From: Acetobacteraceae bacterium
GTDB lineage: Bacteria; Pseudomonadota; Alphaproteobacteria; Acetobacterales; Acetobacteraceae
Direction: 5' to 3'
Assembly: GCA_003151425.1 (NCBI GenBank)
Contig: PLXO01000230.1
Location: forward strand, 1-32,573
Length of the DNA stretch: 32,573 nucleotides
The number at the start of each line of letters is the position of its first letter. Positions within the stretch are counted from its first letter, which is position 1. Shown here piece by piece: positions 1 through 8,395 of this stretch. The notes beneath the pieces were generated by a model. It searched no databases. It was not told the DNA's origin and saw nothing but the letters and a program-made list of their open reading frames with translations. The position numbers were made by a program, and so were the translations under genes.

Positions 1-6
1 GGGGAT

Positions 7-65
7 CCAAGGGGCAGCGCCCCTTGGCGGGGTCTGGGGCGGAGCCCCGGCCTTGCTTGCTTCAC
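7..65. repeat. Dispersed double-hairpin repeat at the end of the glycosyltransferase gene
   Basis: Two adjacent hairpins are visible: a 9-bp perfect stem (7-15 with 19-27) and a 5-bp GGGGC/GCCCC stem (36-40 with 44-48). Positions 36-65 match 5842-5871 with three mismatches in 30, so this is a second copy of the element that forms the long hairpin near 5.8 kb. It lies immediately downstream of the minus-strand gene that stops at 76, where it would act as a transcription terminator in RNA. The recurrence of the same sequence at gene ends suggests a dispersed terminator-like repeat family. Confidence 0.75.
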
Positions 66-75
66 GCCGCGGGTG

Positions 76-936
76 TCAGACCGGGCCGGGCGGGTTGGGG
101 TTGAGGTTCTCCAGGCCGTTGATGACATAGCGCATGCCGACCGGTGCGGTGACGGCATAACGCACGTCGCGCCGCAGCGATGCGCTGAAGTCGCCGCGGT
201 AAATTTTGCCGCCCTGGTGCGCGAGGTTGGAGTTCGCATCGAGGTAGATCGTCCCGCCCAGTGCCTCCCAGCGCCGGCAAAACGTGTAATCCTCCGACAG
301 ATAGCGGCTCGTGTCGGGGTCCACCGAGACGTCGAAGAAACGATAGTACAGGCTCGGGTCGATCGAGCCGATCATGTCCGGGGTGTAACGTAAATCCGGA
401 TACGCTTCGCGCATTCGGTCGAACACGTGACGCTTGATCAGCATGAAACCGGTCGGCGCCTCGCGCACCGTCATGAAGCCGTCCGGGTCGATATCGAGGC
501 CGACATGCGGATCGCTCGCCTGGCCGGAGTTGACGGTGTAGCGGTTATAAAGCTGTCGGAAGTCTTGCTCCGTCGTGCCGGCCGGGACGCCCTCCGCGGG
601 CCAGTCCTCGCGCTTCAGCGGATAGACGCCGGCGGCGATGTCGCGATCGATCAACAGCAGGCGGAACAGGGCTTCCGCCGAGAAGCCGATATCGGCATCG
701 ATCCACATCAGGTGGGTCCATTGCGGTTCCGACAGGAACAACGCCACGAGGTGGTTCCGCGCCCGCGTCACCAGGCTGTCGCCCACCTGAAACATGAAAT
801 TGATTGGCAGACCGACCGCGGGCGCCGCCGCCATCAACTGGATCACGCTCGCCATATAGGTGAAGCAGAAGGTGCCGTCGTGACTTGGGGTCATGATCAG
901 CGGACGAAAATTGCGTAGCGCCGATCGATCCAGCAT
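76..936 (-). CDS. Glycosyltransferase-like protein with DxD motif
   Basis: This 286-residue protein resembles GT-A fold glycosyltransferases. An early segment with a conserved TRARN (residues 57-61) is followed by a hydrophobic strand ending in WIDADIGF (residues 78-85), where D80 and D82 form the DxD motif that binds the metal and nucleotide sugar. A later SEDYTFCRRW stretch looks like the acidic acceptor/base region. No signal peptide or membrane helix is seen, so it probably acts in the cytoplasm. The ATG at 936 is chosen because codons further upstream are low-complexity; an in-frame ATG at 894 is an alternative and neither has a strong ribosome binding site. It diverges from the adhesin gene, so modification of the adhesin or of a surface polysaccharide is possible, but substrate and product are unknown. 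Confidence 0.72.
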   Translation of the reverse strand: MLDRSALRNFRPLIMTPSHDGTFCFTYMASVIQLMAAAPAVGLPINFMFQVGDSLVTRARNHLVALFLSEPQWTHLMWIDADIGFSAEALFRLLLIDRDIAAGVYPLKREDWPAEGVPAGTTEQDFRQLYNRYTVNSGQASDPHVGLDIDPDGFMTVREAPTGFMLIKRHVFDRMREAYPDLRYTPDMIGSIDPSLYYRFFDVSVDPDTSRYLSEDYTFCRRWEALGGTIYLDANSNLAHQGGKIYRGDFSASLRRDVRYAVTAPVGMRYVINGLENLNPNPPGPV

Positions 937-1695
937 GGGAGGCCTTTGCAAGCCCGCAGGAGAAGCCTCAGGGCGAGGACGAGCACCGTAACCGTGTGAC
1001 GGTCGGCTTGCAAAGCGGCGGGGACTGTCCTTCTGTCGATTGCGAACGCTGGCGGCTGTGAACGCTGGCGGCTGCGAAACCTGTCGGTGGCGAACCGCGT
1101 CGGTAACGAGCGCTGGTGCCTCCGAACGCTGGCGGCAGCGACCTGGCGAACCCTCGCGGTCTCGAACCTTGGGGATTGTGCCGGATCGGCGATCGGCAAA
1201 GTCCCATCGGTCCGAGCGCGGCACTCACGCAGCGCGGACTGGCCGGCACGGCGCGGACCGGCCGGGGCAAACGGCGGACGGACGTGAGCGGGCGCGAGCG
1301 TGGCCGTTCTGCTGCGGACACAGTCTGGACCGGGGGGCTGGCGCCCATTGCGGGACCGCCAACCGCGGGAGTGCTGGCCTGGTTGGCGCGCAGACGCCGG
1401 CCGAAAACCTTGCGTCGTGACGCGCGGCTCATGGGTCGATGCCAAGAAACCACCGGCGATCCGGAGAGTTCCGCGAATGGGGAGAAAATCAGGCTGATGC
1501 GGGGCTGGTGCAGATTAGCCACACCGTGTGACTATTTTGCTGAATACGACTCCTGATTGTTCCAATGCAACCAGTGATAGGTAGAATGGACCACCGAACC
1601 CGGGTCAGTTGCCTCGCGAACAGGCCGTCCTGCGGAGTCGGTGTGGGTGGATTCGAGCCTGCGCGCGTCGGGCTCTTAATTGGGGAAGTCACACG
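937..1695. other. Gene-free region between the divergent glycosyltransferase and adhesin genes
   Basis: No convincing gene is seen here; open frames exist on both strands but have low-complexity Arg/Pro/Ala translations typical of GC-rich shadows. Around 1040-1145 a degenerate short repeat built on AACGCTGGCGG recurs several times. From about 1500 the sequence becomes more AT-rich (1510-1590), which is where a promoter for the adhesin would be expected, but no -35/-10 pair with good spacing can be defended. An open frame reaches back from the adhesin to a TTG at 1609, but the signal peptide and ribosome binding site place the start at 1696. Confidence 0.5.
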
Positions 1696-4600
1696 ATGAG
1701 CAACACGCACGCCGGCTTTGTCAGCTATCGCACGCTGCTGTGCGCGGGCATCTCCGCCCTGGCCCTGGCCGCGACGCCTCATGGCGCTCGGGCGCAGTAT
1801 ACCGCCGGGGGTGGAATCGGCACCGGTGCGGGTTCGGTGTCGATCGGTCCGAACGCCAATGCGTCGGCACTGGATTCCATTGCGATCGGCAACGTCGCCA
1901 ATGCGACGAACGGCGGTGCGGTCGCGGTTGGCGCCGGCGCCAACGTGACGGGGTTCCAATCGGTTGGCGTTGGCCTCGACACGCAGGTAACCGGGGCCAC
2001 AGCCACCGGGGTCGGGCCCGGCGCCAATGCGGGGGGAGGTGGCTCTGTCGCGGTCGGCTATCTCGCCAATGCGGCGGGCGGCAATGGAACGGCGGTCGGC
2101 GTCAGCTCGTTAGCCACGAACGCGCAGGACTCGGCGTTTGGCGCCGGCGCGAATGCGAGCGGCGGCAACAGCACGGCGCTGGGCAGCGTCACGACCAGTT
2201 CGGGCGCCAATTCGACGGCCGTTGGCACCGGCGCGATCGGCAGCAATACGAACGCCTCGGCGTTCGGCAACGCCGCAAGTGCGTCGGGCAGCAGTGCCAC
2301 GGCGGTCGGGACCGGTTCGGCCGCGGCTGGCGGTGCTGGTGCGGCATTTGGTCTCGGCGCCAATGCGTCGGCCTTGTTTTCGACTGCGGTCGGCTCATTG
2401 GCGAATGCGTCCGGGGGCGCCTCGATTGCGGTCGGCGCGGCGACGGCGATCGGCACGGATACCATCGCGATCGGCAACGTTGCGAGTGGGGCGGCCGGTG
2501 GTGTCGCGGTCGGCTCTGGCGGCAACGCGGCCGGCTTCATTTCGGTCGCTGTGGGCACCAATTCGCAGGCCACCGCAGCGCAGGCCGTCGGGGTCGGCGG
2601 CAACGCCAATGCATCGGGAACCTCATCGGCTGCGGTCGGCTACCTCGCCAACGCGTCAGGCACCAATTCGACGGCGGTCGGCACTGGCGCGCTCGGCAGC
2701 GGTACGAGCGACTCGGCGTTCGGCAACGCCGCCAATGCGAGCGGCGGTTTCAGCACGGCGGTCGGCGCCGGCGCCAACGTGACGGGGTTCCAATCCGTTG
2801 GCGTTGGCCGCGACACGCAGGTAACCGGGCCCTCAGCCACCGGGGTCGGGCCCGGCGCCAATGCGGGGGGAGGTGGCTCTGTCGCGGTCGGCTATCTCGC
2901 CAATGCGGCGGGCGCCAATGGAACGGCGGTCGGCCACAGCTCGTTAGCCACGAACAACCAAGACTCGGCGTTTGGCGTCGGCGCGAGTGCGAGCGGCGGC
3001 AACAGCACGGCGCTGGGCTTCCTCACGACCACCTCGGGCGGCAATGCGACGGCGGTCGGCGCCGGCGCGATCGGCAGCAATTTGAACGCCTCGGCGTTCG
3101 GCAACGCCGCCAGTGCGTCGGGCAGCAATTCGACCGCGGTGGGCACCGGCGCGCTCGGCAGCGGTACGAGCGACTCGGCGTTCGGCAACGCTGCGCTTGC
3201 GAGCGGCGGTTCCAGCACGGCAGTCGGCACCTCCTCCAGCGCGTCGGGCGCCGGTGCGACGGCCGCCGGCAGCTCGGCGAAGGCCATCGGCTTCCAGGAC
3301 TCTGCGTTCGGCAACGCCGCCAATGCGAGCGGCGGTTTCAGCACGGCGGTCGGCACCACCTCCAGCGCGGCGGGCGCTGGTGCGACGGCCGTCGGCGACC
3401 TGGCGACCGCCGCCGGCTTCGCGGCCTCTGCGTTTGGCGAAGCCGCGAATGCAAGCGGCAGCAACAGCACGGCGCTGGGCAGCACAGCGTCCAGTTCGGG
3501 TGTCAATGCGACAGCGGTCGGCACCGGCGCGATCGGCAGCAACATCGGCGCTTCGGCGTTTGGCAGCGGTGCGAATGCGAGCGGCGCCGCCGCGACGGCG
3601 GTCGGCCAGAACACGGTTGGCAGCAACACTGACGCCTCGGCGTTTGGCACCTCCGCCAATGCGAGCGGCTTCAACAGCACCGCGGTCGGCTTCAATGCGG
3701 TTGGCAGCAACGGCGGCGCCTCGGCGTTTGGCTTTCAGGCCACTGCGAGCGGCCTCGGTGCGACCGCCGTCGGTCAGAACAGCATTTCCTCCGTCGCCAA
3801 CGCGACGGCCGTGGGCGCCAGCACGAGCGCGCAAGGAATCGGCGCCACCGCGGTTGGCGCAACGAGCGCGGCGAACTTCACCGGTGGCAGTGCCTTTGGG
3901 CAGGGCGCGAATGCGTCCGCGAGCTTCGCGACGGCGATCGGCACGGCCAGCGTTGCCGCCGGCAACGCCACGGCGGTCGGCAGCGGCGCGAACAGCGCGG
4001 GTGTGGCGTCGGTCGCGGTCGGCACCGCCGCCAACGCGAGCACGTTCGGGGCGGTCGCCGTTGGTCAGGGTACGGCGGCAACCGGCACTCTGACGACCGC
4101 GGTCGGTGGTGGCGCGCAGGCGACGAACGCCGGGAGCACGGCGTTGGGCAATGCCGCCATTGCGACCGGCTTCAATGGCACGGCGGTCGGCCAGGGCAGC
4201 GCCGCGACCAGCGGCTTGACAACCGGCGTCGGCTTTGGCGCCAACGCCAGCGGCGCGAGCAGCACGGCCATCGGCGCCAACACGAGTGCGCAGGGCACCA
4301 ACACCACCGCGGTTGGCGAAGCGAGCGTGGCGAACTTCATCGATGGCAGCGCCTTTGGGTCGGGGGCGAATGCGACCGCAGGGTTCGCGACGGCGATCGG
4401 CGCGGCTAGCGTTGCCGCCGGCAACGCCACGGCGCTCGGCAGCGGCGCCAACAGCACGGGTCTCTCCTCGGTCGCGGTGGGCTCCGGCGCCAGCGCGACG
4501 ACGATCGGGGCGGTCGCCGTTGGTCAGGGTGCGGCGGCAACCGGCAGTCTAGCAACCGCGGTCGGTAACAGTGCGACGGGCAGCGGCGCGAATTCCGCTG

Positions 4601-5367
4601 CATTCGGCAACGCCGCGAATGCGTCAGGCGCCAACGCGGTGGCCGTCGGCAATGGCGCGGTGGCGAGCGCGAGCGCCGCGATCGCCGTCGGGCTTGGCGC
4701 TCAGGCGACCGGCGCCAACGCCACGGCGATCGGCAACGGGGCGGTGGCGACCGGTTCGAATGCAATCGGCGCCGGAGCAACGGCCGACAATGGCGGCTCG
4801 GCCTATGGCGACGGGTCCAGCGCATTCACCCCCGGCGGCACCCCGACCACACAATCGTCCTCGGCATTCGGCAACGGTGCGAGCGCGAACTTTGCCAGCA
4901 GTTCGGCGTTTGGCACCGGCGCGACCGCGGGGGCGCCAAACGCCACGGCACTCGGCGCCGGCGCGGTGGCATCGGCGCCCAACAGCGTCGCGCTGGGCGC
5001 CGGCTCGGTTGCCAACCAGGCGAATACGGTGTCGGTCGGGTCGGCGACCAACACGCGGCGAATCACCAATGTGGCACCGGGGATCGCTGGTTCGGACGCC
5101 ACGACCTTGGGCCAGGTGCAGAACTACTTCCAGCAGGCGAACCGAGGCATCGCGATGACGATGGCAATGGCCTCGCAGATCACCCCGTCGGCGCCCGGCA
5201 AGACGACGGTCAATCTTGGCGCGGGCTTCTTTTCAGGTCAGTATGGCGGCGCGCTGAATGTCGTGCACCGGGTGAACGTCAGTCTGCCGCTGTATATCAG
5301 TGGCAGCGTCGGCACTGCCGGGGCCGGCGACTGGGGCGGGCGTATCGGCATCGGCGTGGAATTCTGA
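1696..5367 (+). CDS. YadA-like trimeric autotransporter adhesin
   Basis: The protein (1223 residues) is a trimeric autotransporter (type Vc secretion). Residues 1-33 form a signal peptide with probable cleavage after ARA. From about residue 40 to 1110 it consists almost wholly of 14-16 residue YadA head repeats of the form AxAVGxxAxASGxxST, which build a left-handed beta roll. A neck/stalk motif follows (VSVGSATNTRRITNVAPG, then ATTLGQVQ), and the last ~75 residues, from GIAMTMAMASQ to GRIGIGVEF, form the YadA anchor that makes the outer-membrane trimeric barrel. There is almost no coiled-coil stalk, so the head would sit close to the membrane. Internal segments are duplicated with offsets of 834 and 459 bp, both whole numbers of codons. 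The ATG at 1696 follows GGGGAAG at good spacing. Ligand unknown. Confidence 0.93.
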   Translation: MSNTHAGFVSYRTLLCAGISALALAATPHGARAQYTAGGGIGTGAGSVSIGPNANASALDSIAIGNVANATNGGAVAVGAGANVTGFQSVGVGLDTQVTGATATGVGPGANAGGGGSVAVGYLANAAGGNGTAVGVSSLATNAQDSAFGAGANASGGNSTALGSVTTSSGANSTAVGTGAIGSNTNASAFGNAASASGSSATAVGTGSAAAGGAGAAFGLGANASALFSTAVGSLANASGGASIAVGAATAIGTDTIAIGNVASGAAGGVAVGSGGNAAGFISVAVGTNSQATAAQAVGVGGNANASGTSSAAVGYLANASGTNSTAVGTGALGSGTSDSAFGNAANASGGFSTAVGAGANVTGFQSVGVGRDTQVTGPSATGVGPGANAGGGGSVAVGYLANAAGANGTAVGHSSLATNNQDSAFGVGASASGGNSTALGFLTTTSGGNATAVGAGAIGSNLNASAFGNAASASGSNSTAVGTGALGSGTSDSAFGNAALASGGSSTAVGTSSSASGAGATAAGSSAKAIGFQDSAFGNAANASGGFSTAVGTTSSAAGAGATAVGDLATAAGFAASAFGEAANASGSNSTALGSTASSSGVNATAVGTGAIGSNIGASAFGSGANASGAAATAVGQNTVGSNTDASAFGTSANASGFNSTAVGFNAVGSNGGASAFGFQATASGLGATAVGQNSISSVANATAVGASTSAQGIGATAVGATSAANFTGGSAFGQGANASASFATAIGTASVAAGNATAVGSGANSAGVASVAVGTAANASTFGAVAVGQGTAATGTLTTAVGGGAQATNAGSTALGNAAIATGFNGTAVGQGSAATSGLTTGVGFGANASGASSTAIGANTSAQGTNTTAVGEASVANFIDGSAFGSGANATAGFATAIGAASVAAGNATALGSGANSTGLSSVAVGSGASATTIGAVAVGQGAAATGSLATAVGNSATGSGANSAAFGNAANASGANAVAVGNGAVASASAAIAVGLGAQATGANATAIGNGAVATGSNAIGAGATADNGGSAYGDGSSAFTPGGTPTTQSSSAFGNGASANFASSSAFGTGATAGAPNATALGAGAVASAPNSVALGAGSVANQANTVSVGSATNTRRITNVAPGIAGSDATTLGQVQNYFQQANRGIAMTMAMASQITPSAPGKTTVNLGAGFFSGQYGGALNVVHRVNVSLPLYISGSVGTAGAGDWGGRIGIGVEF
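1930..3150 (+). repeat. Segmental duplication inside the adhesin head, 834-bp offset
   Basis: The stretch beginning at 1930 (GANVTGFQSVGVG in protein) reappears at 2764 with only a few substitutions over the first ~170 bases and clear similarity for roughly 380 bases. The offset is 834 bp, or 278 codons. A second pair, starting near 3820 and 4279 (TSAQG ... SAFG ... FATAIG), has an offset of 459 bp, or 153 codons. Such near-identical blocks are expected products of in-frame recombination within the repeat array and could change head length without breaking the frame. Confidence 0.8.
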
Positions 5368-5378
5368 TTGGAGCGAAC

Positions 5379-5819
5379 TTGCCGCGTTTGACTTGTGACG
5401 GACTATCCGCCGCCGCCGGTCTGCTGATCGGCTTGGCGGCGGCGGGCGGTGCCATGCAAGTCCAGGCGCAACCGAAGGCGGCCCCGGCCCCGGCCCCCGC
5501 GCCGGCGCGACCAGCAGCCGCACCGGCGCAGCAGGCGGCGCCGCAGTGGGACAGTTTTCCGTTGATGCTGCTGGAAAAGGTCTATCGTGGGCCGTTGCGC
5601 GACACCATCATCCAGCGCTGGCGGGACCCGATCGATGGCTCGGTGTGCTTCCTCTATATTCCGATTTCCACGCCGCTCTTGCCGCCGCCGGCCGAAGGCT
5701 ACGTACAATACGGACCCAACCAGATCGGCTCGATAAGCTGCATCCATCCCACGCAGGTGCTGCAGTTGTGGCAGGGCGCGAACCCACCGCCAGTGCCGGG
5801 ACCCGTCACGCGGCGCTGA
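5379..5819 (+). CDS. Small secreted protein following the adhesin
   Basis: This 146-residue protein is not a family I recognise. Residues 1-30 look like a signal peptide ending VQA, followed by a Pro/Ala linker (about residues 32-56) and a compact domain of about 85 residues with two cysteines (C90, C121) that could pair in the periplasm. The start is a TTG 11 bases after the adhesin stop, preceded by GGAG with 5-base spacing, so the two genes are almost certainly cotranscribed. Some trimeric autotransporters are encoded with a small envelope partner that helps passenger export (SadB, TpgA). By position this protein could play such a role, but it shows no lipobox and no sequence likeness I can point to. 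The hairpin at 5825-5871 ends the unit. Confidence 0.75.
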   Translation: MPRLTCDGLSAAAGLLIGLAAAGGAMQVQAQPKAAPAPAPAPARPAAAPAQQAAPQWDSFPLMLLEKVYRGPLRDTIIQRWRDPIDGSVCFLYIPISTPLLPPPAEGYVQYGPNQIGSISCIHPTQVLQLWQGANPPPVPGPVTRR

Positions 5820-5824
5820 GGCGC

Positions 5825-5871
5825 GTGAAGAAAGCAAGGCTGGGGCGAAGCCCCAGCCTTGCTTTCTTCAC
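5825..5871. terminator. 22-bp perfect hairpin, bidirectional terminator shared by convergent genes
   Basis: Arms 5825-5846 and 5850-5871 are exact reverse complements around the 3-base loop GAA. The element lies between the stop of the plus-strand secreted protein (5819) and the minus-strand hydrolase, whose TGA (5870-5868) lies inside the right arm. It has no pronounced U-tract but could terminate transcription from both sides. It is related to the repeat at 36-65. Confidence 0.8.
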
Positions 5872-7814
5872 TCGGATTTCGCGCGGGCGAGATGGGCGGC
5901 GGCGTCGTCTGGCAGCAGCAGGCGATCATTACAGAGGTGCGTGACGATTGTTGCGATGTCGGTGACGTAAGAGCCTTGGGTGGGATAACGCTCGGCGAGT
6001 GATGGGCGCGCGTCGCTGGTGGCCTTGCGTTCGGTGCTTGTCTCGGCGAAGGCGAGGAAGGTGCCGTCGCGATCGGCCAGTTCGCCGGCGGGGTAGGGGG
6101 GCTTGTAGAGATTCCAGCCGGTGTGCGTGCCGCGCGGCACGGCGACATCCGGCAGCTTCAGGCCGGCGAGCTCGTTGCCGTCCGGGCCGACCTGCGGGAC
6201 GAGCGCGCGCCAGGCTCGCGTGGGCGGGCCCGGATTGATCCAGTCCGGCAACGGCGTGGCGTCGTTGGCCGCGTGGGGTGGGGCGAAGCCCGGGGCTTTA
6301 GGGAAGGCCACCGCCTCCGCGGGCACCAGCGTGCCGTCGTCGATGCGCGGCAGGCGGCTGGGCGGCGGGGCGCGCCCGTCCACCACCCACGCGTCCAGGG
6401 CGACCAGTAGGGCACGCACCGCGGCCATCGGATCGTGCCAGTTGCGTGGCAGGATGCACGGGCCGGCATCGCGCGGGGTGCCGGAGCGGCCGGTGTGGTT
6501 CGTTCCGGTGAGGAAATATCCGCGTACGGTGTCGGGCAGCACCGCGTCGTGCGTGCCCTCGGGGTTGGTGTGCAGCAGCGACGCGGCCTTCTGCCAGTAT
6601 TCGGTCGAGGTATTGGTCTCGATCAGCAACGGATCGCTGTCGTCGCCGCGCAGCAGCGATGCGGTGCGGCCGCCGATCGGGTCGGTGAAGGTCGCGGTGG
6701 AGAACGGGAATTCCACCTCCGGGAAATCGTGGTCCTCGTGCCAGGTGCGGGTGCGCGCCGGCTGGGCGAACGGTGTGTTGTAGAACAGGCGGCCGATGCC
6801 GGCGACGTGGGTCAGGACGCCGTCGAACACGCGGGCGCCGCCTTCGTCCTTGTTGAAGCCGAGTGCGATGTGATCGCGCAGGTAGCGGCCGGCCTGCGAG
6901 ATGCCGAAGCCGAGTGCGTGGGTGGGGCGACCGCCCAACAGCGTTTCGCCATTGCGGCGCAGGCGGCTGACCAGATCGCGTGTTGCGGCGAAGCCGAGGC
7001 CGAGGACGCGCGGCTGCGTCGCGTTGTAGGTGAACTCGTAGATTGCGCCGACTTCGGGAATCGCATCTATTTCGGAAACCGCATCTGTTTCGAAAGCCGC
7101 ACTGCGTTCGGGAATCGTACCGAGTTCGCGCTTGGCGTTGGTCTGCGCACCGCGTTCGCACGGCGCCGGCGCGGGCAGCAGGCGGATTGTGGTGGTATCC
7201 ACGAATGCAAAGGCGACCTCGCGCCGTGGCGCGGTCTGCGTGGCGCGTACGGTCAGACGGGCCCGCGTGTCGGCGGCTTCGTAGGACAGCCGGAACGTTT
7301 TCATCATGCCGAGGCGTGTGCCGGAGACGAACTCCTCGCGGATGCGTTGGGTGATCGGCGTACCGTCATTGGTGGCGACCGGCGCATCCAGCGCCAGTCC
7401 GCTATTGGCGCGCGGCGCGCCGGGGTCCCAGCCGGACCACACCAGAATGAAGCCCAGCTTCAGCGGCAGTGCATTGCCGAGATCCGCCGCGGTCTTCGGT
7501 TGATTCCCCGCGGCACCGGCGCAGAGGTTGGGAAACAGCAGCATGCGGCCGCGGTTGTTCACCTCGTACAGCATGCGGCCGTTGCCGCGCGAGGCATCGG
7601 CGGGGCGCAGGATGGTGACGTCGGTGCGATATTCGACCCGGCCGTGTTCGTTGCGCGGGGCTTTGTCGAGCAGCGCGATGCCGGCGTTGCAGGGGCGTGC
7701 GGGATCGACCTCGCCGGTCGCGGTGCCGTCGATGCGGACGTAGGCGCCGGTGGCACCGAACGTGGCGCCGCCGCCGAAGGGTTCGTTGTTGTTGATCTCG
7801 AAACTGGTGATCAT
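5868..7814 (-). CDS. Alpha/beta hydrolase domain-containing protein (PF20091-like)
   Basis: The 648-residue protein matches the large alpha/beta hydrolase-domain family that starts with ITSFEI and FGATGAY (residues 2-25) and contains YEVNNRG (83-89). The nucleophile elbow appears as GFGISQAG (residues 302-309), making S306 the likely catalytic serine; a histidine near the C-terminus is expected but not assigned. Substrate is unknown; members are often annotated as putative esterases. There is no obvious signal peptide. An insertion at about residues 229-258 is built from five 18-bp tandem units (7041-7130) and looks like slippage expansion. GAAGG sits at a suitable distance before the ATG, which begins one base after the stop of a decayed binding-protein remnant. 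Confidence 0.85.
   Translation of the reverse strand: MITSFEINNNEPFGGGATFGATGAYVRIDGTATGEVDPARPCNAGIALLDKAPRNEHGRVEYRTDVTILRPADASRGNGRMLYEVNNRGRMLLFPNLCAGAAGNQPKTAADLGNALPLKLGFILVWSGWDPGAPRANSGLALDAPVATNDGTPITQRIREEFVSGTRLGMMKTFRLSYEAADTRARLTVRATQTAPRREVAFAFVDTTTIRLLPAPAPCERGAQTNAKRELGTIPERSAAFETDAVSEIDAIPEVGAIYEFTYNATQPRVLGLGFAATRDLVSRLRRNGETLLGGRPTHALGFGISQAGRYLRDHIALGFNKDEGGARVFDGVLTHVAGIGRLFYNTPFAQPARTRTWHEDHDFPEVEFPFSTATFTDPIGGRTASLLRGDDSDPLLIETNTSTEYWQKAASLLHTNPEGTHDAVLPDTVRGYFLTGTNHTGRSGTPRDAGPCILPRNWHDPMAAVRALLVALDAWVVDGRAPPPSRLPRIDDGTLVPAEAVAFPKAPGFAPPHAANDATPLPDWINPGPPTRAWRALVPQVGPDGNELAGLKLPDVAVPRGTHTGWNLYKPPYPAGELADRDGTFLAFAETSTERKATSDARPSLAERYPTQGSYVTDIATIVTHLCNDRLLLPDDAAAHLARAKSE
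7041..7130 (-). repeat. Five 18-bp tandem units inside the hydrolase gene
   Basis: Units 7041-7058, 7059-7076, 7077-7094, 7095-7112 and 7113-7130 share the plus-strand pattern (A/G)AT(C/T)GC...TTCGG. They encode degenerate hexapeptides such as SEIDAI and PEVGAI. The length is a multiple of three, so changes in unit number keep the frame. Confidence 0.7.
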
Positions 7815-7815
7815 T

Positions 7816-7968
7816 TTAGCCTTCGGTGTGGGCGATAGAGAGCGGAACGAAATTGCAGCTGAGGCTGGACCGGACGAACGTGACGCCGGTCGGCGGCGCG
7901 GCGTGCGTGGAGGCGGCGCAGAGGGCAGGCGGCGCGACGAGCGAGGCGAGGGGCAGGTGTCGGATCAT
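7816..7968 (-). pseudogene. N-terminal remnant of an ABC transporter substrate-binding protein
   Basis: A 50-residue frame has a signal-peptide-like start (MIRHLPLASLVAPPALCAA) followed by VTFVRSSLSCNFVPLSIAHT. This resembles the first mature strand of NMT1/SsuA-type binding proteins (VxFVQSSLSxNFVPLYVA). The frame stops at 7816 just before the hydrolase start, so about 85% of the protein is missing. An ATG near 7999 preceded by GGGGAA may be the original start, now out of frame. Family likeness is by eye; the truncation is certain. Confidence 0.5.
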
Positions 7969-8197
7969 GGGGCGGCGGTGCCTGGTGCTGTGCGGCGCAT
8001 CGTGTTTCCCCCGATGTGTTGTTCTGGACGGTAGGTGGGGGGTGGGGGGCGGTCAAATGCGGGTTGTTTGCTTGCTGCGCGGTAGGCAAGTCGTGGGTGC
8101 CGTCCGGTGCCTGTCCTCGGGTGGCCGTTCGGCCCGACCCGTGGGCCGGTTGAACGTCGAGCGGGGCGGTGCCGGGCTCCACCGTCTCCACACGATA

Positions 8198-8395
8198 CGC
8201 TGCGAGCAGGTTGTAGCCCGACAAGGACACTTCGACCGCCGGTGTGATGTGCCATGCGATCCGGGCGCTGGCTTGCACGTAGCCGTCGACCACCGGATCG
8301 GGCAGCCGGTCGAGCACCTGGATGCCGGAATCGAGCTCCCAGTTGTGCGGCAGGTTCATCGATGAGTGGAACGAAAACCGATCGCCGGGATCATC
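8198..8395 (-). pseudogene. C-terminal fragment of a TonB-dependent receptor
   Basis: The minus frame reads FSFHSSMNLPHNWELD, then LPDPVVDGYVQASARIAWH, then VEVSLSGYNLL. This succession is typical of the last beta strands of alphaproteobacterial TonB-dependent receptors (SSMDLP..VELD, LP.P.VP.Y.ELDARLGW, LELSLVGQNLL). No barrel, plug or start lies upstream, and the terminal TWRF-like strand is not recognisable. It therefore appears to be the tail of a deleted receptor gene. It lies just upstream of the binding-protein remnant on the same strand, suggesting both belonged to one lost uptake operon. Confidence 0.6.

Noticed and set aside
1609-1695. Extended TTG start for the adhesin
   Set aside because: It would put 29 Arg-rich residues before a good signal peptide, and the ATG at 1696 has its own ribosome binding site.
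1680-3632. 650-residue frame overlapping the adhesin
   Set aside because: It is the adhesin repeat read in another frame, giving Arg/Gln-rich repeats; it has no signal peptide or family likeness.
1696-4800. Adhesin repeats as a CRISPR array or non-coding satellite
   Set aside because: The units vary, have no constant spacer pattern and are translated as canonical YadA head repeats throughout.
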